NCBI GenBank assembly: GCA_019279435.1
Contig: JAAALK010000285.1
Span: 66,078,865-66,142,864, forward strand
Direction: 5' to 3'
DNA from: Zizania palustris
Lineage: Eukaryota > Streptophyta > Magnoliopsida > Poales > Poaceae
DNA length: 64,000 bases
Shown: piece by piece, positions 55,745 through 64,000 of the stretch
Numbering within the stretch: position 1 is the first letter of the stretch
Layout of the letters: each line of letters opens with the position of its first letter
Notes under the pieces: generated by a model
The model's input: only the letters and a program-made list of their open reading frames with translations
Told to the model about the DNA's origin: nothing
Databases searched by the model: none
Made by a program: the position numbers and the translations under genes

Positions 55745-56586
55745 GGGTAGGGGTCACGAGGGCATGCTTTATTCAAGGATGTGAAATCAATGCACATGCG
55801 CCACTTTCCGGAGGATTTCTTCTTGATGAAGAATGGGTTGGCTAACCATTCTGTGTGAGCCACTTCTCTGATAATCCCAGCCTTCAACAATTTTTCAACT
55901 TCGTCCTTCGCCAGAACAGCTCTTTCTACAGACATTTTTCGGAGTCCTTGCCGAACAGGCCGGGCCTTTGGGTTTACAAGCAAACTATGTTCAATGATAT
56001 CCCGATCGACTCCGGTGATGTCTTCGTCAGACCAAGCAAAGACATCTAAATTCTCTTTCACCACTTCTTCCAAGGAGGTTGCAACATCTGGAGGTAAATC
56101 TTTACCAAATTGAAATGCATATTCTTTACCATCTTTAACAATAATCTTCGTTGCGATCTCTCCTTCAGGACTTGGTCTTGGGAAGGATTTCTTCAAAGAT
56201 TCAGAAGGAGCTGAAAAATTTTTGTGATTATCTTGTACATTATTCACTTGTCTTGGATCAAGAGAGGGGCCATGGCCATATTCCGCTCTTCGGGCGGTAG
56301 CTTGATCTCCGAAGACAGTAAGAACTCCTGCTTGCGTGGGCATCTTCATGCACAAGTAATTGTGGTGTGCCACAGCTCCGAACTGATTTAACATGCCTCT
56401 TCCGAAGATGACGTTGTAGGCATATGGAGCATCTACAACGTCGAAGATTACTTCCTCAGTCCTAGCTAACAATCCTTCTCCGAAGGTAACTTCCAGGCCT
56501 ATTTGGCCGAGTGCATCAAGCGGAGGTCCTGCGAAGCCTTGCAAAGGACGAGCCGCTGGAAGAAGGTGCTTTCTGGAGATGCACAA
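55693..56586 (-). pseudogene. Protease C-terminal half, linker and RT start of element E
   Basis: The frame carries the second half of the protease (PPLDALGQIGLEVTFGEGLL, DVVDAPYAYNVIFGRGMLNQ), a linker with PSPEGEIATKIIVKDGKEYA, and the RT start (VFAWSDEDITGVDRDIIEHS, IREVAHTEWLANPFFIKKKS). It is offset from the gag-protease frame by a break near 56612 and from RT by a break near 55745. Confidence 0.88.
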
Positions 56587-58352
56587 TTGATCGAAGGCTT
56601 GAATAAAATAATGTCTGCCGAACTGCCTCCGTCAATTAACACTCTTCGAACCTCAGTTCCTGCAATGTCAGCAGTAATGACAAGTGGGTCTGCATGTGGA
56701 AATTTGATGCCAGTTGCATCTTCTGCAGAAAAAGATATTGGTATGTGGGACCATTCCGGCATAGCAGCTGCAGATGACGAAGTTCCAATGTGGCCCACTT
56801 CTCTGACATACTCTCTTCTCTGCCTTTTTGACATGCTTCTGAGGGTACCTCCTCCGGAGATGGGGAGGACTACTCTTTTTCCTCGGTCTTGCCCTTCTTC
56901 TTGCTTCGGAGGTGGCATAACATTGGCCACAGGAGGACGTCTTGCAGCTTCAAAGTTTTCTATCCACGCCACAGCCTGGACAGGCTCCGAGCGCACTTCA
57001 GCTGGAACTCGGTCAGTAGTACCTCGACCCGAAGTTCTTTCTAGATATTCTCCTCTCAGAGTAAGTATAGCTTTGCAAGTATCAGTTGCGTGGCTTCGGT
57101 TTTCACCATGAATACAACAGAAAAGGGTCTGGCCTTTGCCAGCCGTTTTCCCTGGCGGCCTCCAGCCGCTGACCTTGTTTCCCGAAGGTTGTAGAGCTCT
57201 CGGGGTGAACTTTTGCGGGGGTGGAATGTTCAGGACTTCAGAACGGGGATGCTTTTTCCCCCTTCTCCTATCATGCTGAACTTCGAAGACTGGTTCTCGC
57301 GGCTGTGCCGAAGTTTTTACTTCCCCTTTTACTTCCTGCAGTATGGACGGAGTAGCTGCAGTTCTTCGAAGCCAACCTTCTTCCGACCTCACATATTCTT
57401 CAAAGTATGACATCAACTGAGAAACAGAAGATATGCTTTTCCGGTGAAGTTTATCATGGAGGCCTTGATGAATGACACCTTCCCGAGCTACGTCCACTAC
57501 CGAAGATGTAGTCAACCCTCGGATCTGCGACTTCGTATGAGCGAAGCGCTTGAAATATTGCCTCAATGTCTCTCCAGGGAGTTGCTTCACCTGGAAAAGA
57601 CTTCCCGTCGACATTGGAGGCACGAAGGTGCCTTGAAAATTGCTTACGAACTTCTTCTTCAGCTGCCCCCATGAATTAATTGATCATGGCTTCAAATACC
57701 AGAACCACCTTAATGCCACTCCTTGAAGAGCTAAAGGGAAGCATTTTGCCATGGTGTCTCGAACTCCTCCACTAGCCTCAATTGCTAGAGCATAAGAACG
57801 GACAAATTCTCCAGGGTCCTCATCTCCGGCAGACTTGCAAAGCTTCGAAGTCTTAAACTTCGGATCAAAGCGAACCTTTTGTAGTTCAGGATGCTGCGGA
57901 GATTCAGTATCAAAGGAGGCGTTCTCTGGGGCTTCGGGATAGATGGGTTCGTCGTCTTTAGGCACTTCAGGAATAACTGGGATGGCTTGAGAACGAAGCC
58001 TATTTGCAGCTTCTTGCCGCCATCTCACTACTTCGGCTTGGAGACTGGCCATTTGAGCGGCCATATCACCAAAATTGTCTTCATCTCCCCCGGAAGGATC
58101 TTCCGGGTCTTGAGAACTGAGAGGATCAGTTCGGAGTGGAACTTGAGGTGGAAGGGGAATTCCGGGTGGTCGAAGTATAGAGGGAGTTGGCGGAGGAACT
58201 CCGTGTGCTCGAGGAATGGGAACTCCTTCCGGAGTTTGAGGTGGAGGAAACGTCGAAGGTCCTCCGACCTCAACAGTGTCGGAAGGTTCCCCTCCGGAGG
58301 TCCGAGGGGACCTCCGAACAGGGTTACGAGTTGCGCTCCTCTTAGGAGGCAT
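56499..58352 (-). pseudogene. gag and protease start of element E
   Basis: ATG 58352 (MPPKRSATRNPVRRSPRTSG) begins a Pro-rich N-terminus, then capsid-type sequence (VRFDPKFKTSKLCKSAGDED, SYALAIEASGGVRDTMAKCF, FVPPMSTGSLFQVKQLPGET). A TGA at 57684-57686 interrupts it in frame, where D and F keep an open codon. A zinc-finger-like CCIHGENRSHATDTC lies near 57110. The aspartic protease site appears as VLIDGGSSADIIL near 56625, after which the frame breaks. Apart from the TGA, gag is open for about 570 codons. Confidence 0.9.
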
Positions 58353-58395
58353 GATGTAAAAAGTTGGTAGAGAACGAAGTTTCTTGGACTAAGTT

Positions 58396-58413
58396 CCCCA
58401 CGGACGGTGCCAA
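58396..58413 (-). promoter_or_regulatory. Primer-binding site of element E
   Basis: The minus strand reads TTGGCACCGTCCGTGGGG one base inside the 5' LTR. The identical core is present in D at 58938-58956. Confidence 0.75.
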
Positions 58414-58414
58414 C

Positions 58415-58909
58415 TGTTGGCGTAAAAGATTATGCTAACAGGTTTCTGAAGATTAGAAACTAACAAACGAAGTGTTTGCGAAGTGAACTGTTCTAAGCCT
58501 CCGAAAGGATAATAACTTAGAACAATTCGAAAGTGTGTATTGAATAACTTGTATTCGGTCCCTATTACAGGGTGAAACGGGGGGTATTTATAGGCCCAAA
58601 CATTAAGTAAAATACCCTTTTACCCCTCTGTTACAACCGACATAGTGGAAACTATTCGGTACCCTTAATAGGGCTAAAATGGTAAAAGACTAATCTAATG
58701 AGAAAGAAGATAAGTCTTCCATCTTAGCTGGCAGAAAAGATATCAGAAGAGTCCATGTTCGAAGATATACTCCGAACTAAGGTCCATCTTCATACTTCAA
58801 GCTTGACTCAAGGCATCTCCGAAGATGCATGTTGGAAACCTTCGAATCCATTATCTGCCTTTGTGTTGTTACTGCAATAACCCTGAGGATGGAATATTTT
58901 CCCCCAACA
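58415..58909 (-). repeat. 5' LTR of element E
   Basis: Partner of 47556-48050, with 8 differences in 495 bases. Minus-strand TATA-type box (58585-58592 reversed) gives the promoter for gag-pol. It is followed directly by the second CTATT. Confidence 0.93.
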
Positions 58910-58936
58910 CTATTAGTGTAATCTTTTACGCCAGTA
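58910..58936 (+). repeat. 5' LTR of element D, right end
   Basis: After the duplicated CTATT, 22 bases (AGTGTAATCTTTTACGCCAGTA) complete the D LTR, matching the conserved LTR end GTAATCTTTTACGCCAACA of E. The D primer site (TTGGCACCGTCCGTGGGGA) follows at 58938. Confidence 0.85.
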
Positions 58937-59001
58937 GTTGGCACCGTCCGTGGGGATCCTAGTACAAAAACTTCGTTCTCTACCAATCCATTCCTAGAGC
59001 C

Positions 59002-61151
59002 ATGCCTCCTAAGCGGAGCGTAGGCACTAGTCCCGTCCGGAGGTCTTCTCGGACCTCTAGGTTGAGATCTTCGAACACCACCGAGGTCGGAGGACCCTCC
59101 ATGGTCCCCCCACATCAAACTCCTGAAACGAATACTCTTACTCGAGCATATGGAGCCCCTCTTGAGACTCTGTCGATGCTCCGAACTGACGGATCCACTC
59201 CTACAGCTCCGCTTGTTCTCCGAACTGACTTCTTCAGTTCTCCAGACCTAGAGGTCCCCTCCGGAGGAAATGAAGACCATCCTGATGACATGGCAACCTA
59301 GATGGCTCGTCTTCAGGCCGAAGTAGGAAGATGGAGGCGGGAAGCTACCGACAGGCTTCGTCCTTAGGCTAGCCCTGCCATCCCAGAAGTGCCTCAATAG
59401 GAAGGTCCTATCTACTATCCCGAAGCCTCCGAGATCCAAAGAAGCACCGAGAATGCTTCATTCGATGATGAATCTCTGCTCCACCCAGATGTGCAAAGGG
59501 TACGCTTCGACCCAAAGTTCAGGACTTTGAATTTAAGCAAATACTCTAGAGAAGAAGACCCCGAAGAATTCTCCCGTTCTTATGCTCTAGCCATTGAAGC
59601 CAGCGGAGGGGTTCGAGACACAATGGCAAAGTGTTTCCCCATTGCAGTCGAAGGAGTTGTTCTACACTAGTTCTGGTCTTTGAAACCAGGGTCAATTAAA
59701 TCCTAGGAGCAGTTGAAAAAGAAGTTTGAGTAATTTCCAAGGGACCTTCTTACCCCCTATGTCTACTAGGAGTCTTTTTCTGGTGAAGTAGCAACCTGGA
59801 GAAACTTTACGACATTTTTTAGGCGCTTCGCTCATACGAAGTCATAGATAAAGGGGCTATCTACATCGTCTGTTGTTGATGCGGCACTCGAAGGTGTCAC
59901 AAATGCGGGCCTCCTCGACATGCTTCATCGGAAGCATATATCTTCAATAGCGCAACTGATGACCTACTTCGGGAAATACGCTAAATCCGAAGAAGGATGG
60001 CTTCGAAGAACTACTTTGTCCTCATCGACCTTCCTTCAAGAAGTCAAGATTGAACCGAAGCCCCAAAGTTCTTCAGAAGTCTCTCTCTTCGAGAATAATC
60101 ACAATGATAGTCGAAGAGGGAAAAAACATCATCGCTTTGAGGTTTTAAACATTAACCCTTCTACTCTGAAATTACCCCCTAAGTATCTGCAGGCTCAGGG
60201 AAGCAAGGTCAGTGGCTGGAAGCCACCAGGGAAGCCGGCTGGCCAAAGCCAAGCCTTCTTCTGATGTGTACATGGTGAGAATCGAAGCCATGCTACTGAT
60301 GCATGCAAGTCTATACTAGCTCTGTGGAGCGAGTATCTCGAGAGGAGCTCCGGTCGAGGCACTACTGACCGAGCTCCCCCTGAGACACGTCCCGAGCCAG
60401 TATAGACTATCGGGTGCGTAGACACCTTCGAAACCCCAAGACAGCCTTCGGTGGCTAGTGTTATGCCACCTCTGAAGCAAGAAGATACACAAGACCATGG
60501 CAAACGAGTAGTTCTGCCCATCTCCAGAGGAGGAACCTTGGGCTGCATGTCAAAACGGCAACAGAGAGAATATGTTCGCGAAGTAGGGCACATTGGGACC
60601 TACTTGTCGGCCGCTGAAATGCCCGAGTGGTCTCATGTGCCCATATCTTTCTCTACATCCAATGTAGCTTGTATTAAATTCCCTCATGCGGACACCCTTG
60701 TTATTACAGCTGACATTGCAGGAACGGAGGTTCGAAGAGTGCTGGTTGATGGTGGAAGCTCCGCAGATATTATCTTCGTCCAAGCCTTTGACCAATTGTG
60801 CATCCCACGAAAGCATCTACTTCTAGCAGCTCGTCCGCTTCAAGGCTTCACAGACCCTCCTCTCGATGCCCTCGGCCAAATAGGCCTTGAGGTTGCCTTC
60901 GGAGAGGGGCTCCTAGCTAGATCGGAGGAGGTGATTTTTGACGTCGTCGACGCCCCTTACGCCTATAATGTTATCTTCGGAAGGGGAATACTAAATCAAT
61001 TTGGAGCTGTGGCGCATCATAATTATTTATGCCTGAAAATGCCCACACGAGGAGGAGTGCTTATAGTCCTCGGTGACCAAGCTACGACGTGAAGGGCAGA
61101 GTACGGCCATGGTCTACCCCTTGATCCTAGACAGATAAATAATGTACAAGA
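59002..61151 (+). pseudogene. gag and protease of element D
   Basis: ATG 59002 (MPPKRSVGTSPVRRSSRTS) opens a gag aligned throughout with E. In-frame TAG codons stand where E or F has Gln or Trp: 59299, 59365, 59668, 59704, 59789, 59845 and 60403. A further TAG is at 59398, a frame break near 59728, and TGA at 60262 and 61090. Recognisable blocks are FDPKFRTLNLSKYSREED, SYALAIEASGGVRDTMAKCF, HGENRSHATDACKSI and the protease VLVDGGSSADIIFVQAFDQL (near 60740), continuing to VIFGRGILNQFGAVAHHNYL in one frame. The protease is intact over more than 100 residues, but gag is heavily interrupted. Confidence 0.9.
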
Positions 61152-62690
61152 TCATTCGGAGGATGCCTCTACGTTAAGTGGTGCATGTACATTGACTTCA
61201 CATACCTGAATAAAGCATGCCCACGTGACCCCTACCGCATGCCCCACATCGATCAACTCGTTGACTCCACTGCCGTCTCCGAGCTTTTAAGCTTCCTCGA
61301 CGCGTACTCCGGATATCATCAAATATGGTTAAAACGCGAAGATGAATCCAAGACAAGCTTTATAACTCCTTCAGGAGTCTTTTGTTATGTTAGAATGCCC
61401 TTCGGCTTAAGAAACACTAGGGCAACTTTTTCAATGTTGATTGCTAAGGCTCTACGTCACTAGATAGGCTGCAATGTCGAAGCCTATATGGATGATATTG
61501 TAATAAAGAGTGCTTTAAAGCACCAACATAGTCTAGACTTAGCAGAAACTTTTGAAAGCATCCGAGCATGTGGAGTTCGCCTCAACCCCAAAAAATGTAT
61601 CTTCAGGGCTCAGCTAGAAAATTGCTACGGTATTTAGTCTCGAGCAGGGGGATCGAAGCTAGCCCAACACAGATAAGTGCATTGCAAAGAATGGCTCTGC
61701 CAAAAAATTTGAAACAAGTCCAGAAGCTTGCTGGATGCCTCACGGCCCTTAACAGATTTTTGGCAAGGTCCATAGAGTGGAGCCTCCCAATATTCAAAGC
61801 ATTAAAAGGATCTGAAGATTTTGTCTAGACACTAGAGTGCAAGAAGAGTTTCGATGATATCAAAGACTATCTCGGCAATCTTGCAACAGTCATTGTGCCC
61901 CTCGTAGATGAAACTCTTCTTCTCTATCTTGCAGCCACAGGCTCCGCTGTCAGCGCAGTTCTTGTTCGAGAAATGGATTTCAATGGGAAGTTGGTTCAGA
62001 ATCCTATATATTTTGTATCAGAAGCCTTATCCGGAGCAAAAACCCAGTACTCCGAGTTGGAAAATTTACTTATGCTCTAGTAATGGCTTCGAGGAAATTA
62101 CGACATTATTTTTTGGCACATAATGTAATTGTACCAACTTCTTATCCTCTGGGAGATATGCTCCGAAGCAAGGACTCTACAGGGAGAATTGGAAAGTGGG
62201 TCGTTGAGTTAGCCCCTTTTGGCATCTCCTTCATAGCAAGAACAGTAATCAAATCACAGGTAGTGGCTGATTTTGTAGCAGAATGGACTCCATCTGCAAT
62301 ATGGGCTCCAGAAGAATCAAATGAAGGCATTTGGACCATATACTCTGATGGAGCTTTTCAAGCATCTGGAGCAGGTACCAGAGCGGTCATAATTTCGCCT
62401 TCAGGGTAGAAAGCAATGTACTCCTCAAGGCTCAACTTTAAGTCCACCAATAATATTGCGAAGTATGAAGGAATTTTGCTAGGTCTTCGCAAGGCATGTG
62501 CACTTGGTGCTACAAGAGTTGTTATAAACATATTCCCAAATTGTAGCAAGGCACGCTGATAAAAGTTTCCAGGTTCGACATCCACAACTTGCTAAATATC
62601 TAGAAGAGATCCGCAAGACCGAAGCAGCATTTAAAGGGACCTCTGTCCGGAGCATCCCACGAGCCGACAACGTACAAGCAGATATCTTGG
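61152..62690 (+). pseudogene. Reverse transcriptase and RNase H of element D
   Basis: Compared with E, about 400 bases between protease and RT are missing at about 61160, so the polyprotein jumps from NNVQDH to RT (CMYIDFTYLNKACPRDPYRM). RT has FLDAYSGYHQIWLKRED and YMDDIVIKSALKH (about 61482). TAG codons replace Gln or Trp at 61461, 61826 and 62407, and frame breaks lie near 61600, 62065 and 62530. RNase H shows YSDGAFQASGAG, NNIAKYEGILLGL (expected Glu now Lys) and VQADILAKATAG. It is nonfunctional. Confidence 0.9.
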
Positions 62691-64000
62691 CAAAAGCTAC
62701 AGCCGGAGCCCTAGATATCCCGGAAGAGGCTTTTTATGAAGAACTTGCCTCCCCGTCGGTGCCCCAACTCCCTCCTGCGGAGGTCCTTTGCATACCAAGT
62801 ACTGATTTGCAGAGTTCAATTATGGATTTATTGCAAGACGAAGCTAATTTGCCCGAAGGCCCAAAGTTGTCAATACTGTAGTTAAGAGTCTGGAAGTATC
62901 ATATTGTCAACGGTATTTTATACAAGGCCGGAGTATGTTCTCTCCTTCTCCGATGTATTTTCCAAGCTGAAGGCCAAGACATACTCCGAGAAATTCATGA
63001 GGCCTTTGTGGTAGCCATCTTGCCCCTCGAGCTTTAGCAGGCAAAAAACTTCGCCAAGGCCTCTATTGTCCTACAATAGTAGCTGATGCGGAGGCTTTAG
63101 TCCGCACTTGCCAAGGTTGTCAATGGATGGGAAGACAGAGTCATCATCCAACAACACCTCTTAAGTTATTACTCTGGTGTGGCCAATGCCCCGGTGGGGC
63201 ATGGATCTTATTGGCCCCTTCCCAATGGAAAAGGGCAGTCTAAAATTTGTAGTGGTAGCAATTGAGTATTTTACTAAGTGGATCGAAGCAGAACCCCTCA
63301 CCGCTATCACTAACAAAAGTGCAAAAATTCTTCTGGCAAAATATCATTTGCAGATTTGGAGTGCCTAGACAGCTGACAATTGACAACGACACTCAATTCG
63401 ATGTCCAACCATTCAGAGAGTTCTATGAAGGTCTTGGTATTGAAATGTGCTTTGCAGCTGTTCATCATCCACAATCCAATTGAGCCGTCGATTGAGCTAA
63501 TGGTAATATCTTGTCGGGATTAAATCGAAGAATAGTAGGATTAGCGAAGGTGCTATGGACCGAAGAACTTCCAGAGATTTTATGGTCCATTCAGACCACT
63601 AAAGCAAGGTCCACAGGATTCCGCCCTTTCAGGTTACTATTCGGAGATGAGGCCATGACGCCGATAGAGCTCAAGGGAGGATCCCTTCGCACCATCGAAC
63701 ATGAAATGGAAAATGAAAGATAGACTTTGCTGAACCTAACTGAAGAAACAAGGATTTGAGTTGTTGCTAACCTAACGAAGTATCAACATCAGACGAAGAC
63801 CTAGTATGACCTGAAAATAAAGCTTAATGTACTTAAGCCGGTCCATTTAGTATTGCGAAGCATTATTGCTCCGGAGAAATTAGTAAATAAATGGGAAGGA
63901 CCATACATCATCCTACGTTGAGGACGCCCCAAATCTTTTAAATTATCTAATTTAGAAGGTGAAGAATTGAAGCATGCATGGCATGTAGAGCACCTTAGCG
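62691..64000 (+). pseudogene. Integrase of element D, running to the window edge
   Basis: Pieces match the E integrase: KYHIVNGILYKAGVC, CQGCQWMGRQSHH, MWPMPRWGMDLIGPFPMEKG (Asp), RQLTIDNDTQFDVQPF (Asp) and ANGNILSGLNRRIVGLAK, with GRPKSFKLSNLEGEELKHAW at the edge. Stops include TAG at 62879, 63721 and 63802 and TGA in the SN-AVD-ANG segment near 63481-63495, where the catalytic Glu block lies. At least three frame changes occur between 63000 and 63300. It ends within the last residues of pol. Confidence 0.88.

Larger units (their letters stand above)
47556..58909 (-). mobile_element. Element E: Tat-type gypsy retrotransposon with an antisense spliced gene
   Basis: Two 495-bp LTRs (47556-48050 and 58415-58909) differ at 8 positions (1.6%). 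Target duplications CTATT flank it. Gag-protease-RT-RNase H-integrase run on the minus strand from 58352 to 52961. A 4.9-kb region between pol and the 3' LTR holds a plus-strand (antisense) gene. Integrase after RNase H, the extra antisense ORF and the 11.35-kb size fit the Tat lineage (Grande/RIRE2-like). Several frame breaks in pol mean it depends on other copies for mobility. Confidence 0.93.
47055..64000 (+). mobile_element. Element D: Tat-type gypsy retrotransposon, split by E and cut by the window edge
   Basis: The 5' LTR begins at 47055 (TGTTGGGGGAAAATATTTC), is interrupted by E after 47555, and ends at about 58936. Gag through integrase follow on the plus strand to the window edge. 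The bases before the LTR (47050-47054, GTAAC) are the expected duplication, not checkable here. All coding parts carry many stops. It is related to E and F but is a separate, older copy. Confidence 0.9.

Overview
This window is plant nuclear heterochromatin-type DNA made almost entirely of nested LTR retrotransposons. The families point to a monocot, most likely a grass: Tat-type Ty3/gypsy elements with 495-523 bp LTRs, other gypsy elements with 1.3-1.4 kb LTRs starting TGTTGA, and Copia elements of the Sirevirus type (several polypurine tracts before the 3' LTR, an initiator-Met tRNA primer site, an env-like ORF after pol). There are no bacterial genes, rRNA genes or tRNA genes. All divergence values below were counted by eye and are approximate.

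Layout. 1-2268: Tat-type element F (minus; LTR and broken gag) fused to an inverted reverse-transcriptase piece. F sits in gypsy A (2269-5134; broken gag plus 3' LTR, no pol), and A sits in a decayed Copia pol, G (5135-6720). 7442-8241 and 16366-17.8 kb are the two halves of Sirevirus I (plus), split by Sirevirus-like element H (8242-16360, minus; LTR-gag-LTR without pol; target duplication ATCTT). 17.9-18.6 kb carries the only recognisable host-gene-like exons. 18642-46423 is an old Sirevirus shell K (minus) with matching duplications CTACG at both ends. Inside K lies gypsy A2 (21828-40418). A2 was split by a young, nearly intact Sirevirus B (27628-38908, duplication CCCAC, LTRs about 0.8% apart) and truncated by the LTR of Sirevirus J (40419-44350), which itself carries a hAT-like element with 500-bp tandem repeats. 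46424-47054 is unassigned. 47055-64000 is Tat-type element D (plus, running off the right edge), split inside its 5' LTR by Tat-type element E (47556-58909, minus, duplication CTATT, LTRs about 1.6% apart).

How the parts work together. Element B has a full-length pol (protease, integrase, reverse transcriptase, RNase H), a gag with one frame break, and an env-like ORF with one frame break. Its LTRs and env-leader are packed with copies of a short palindrome, CCGGTCNGACCGG. Element E carries, on the strand opposite its gag-pol, a self-contained gene: its own TATA box, an ATG, and five exons whose four short GT-AG introns all join in phase. This is the most interesting system in the window. Because the gene is antisense, its introns cannot be spliced from the genomic RNA that is reverse-transcribed, so they can persist through retrotransposition.

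Decay differs between elements. D (and the antisense gene of E) is broken mostly by TAG codons standing where related copies have Gln or Trp. A and A2 show TGA where Arg is expected. This suggests different cytosine-methylation contexts acting on different elements.
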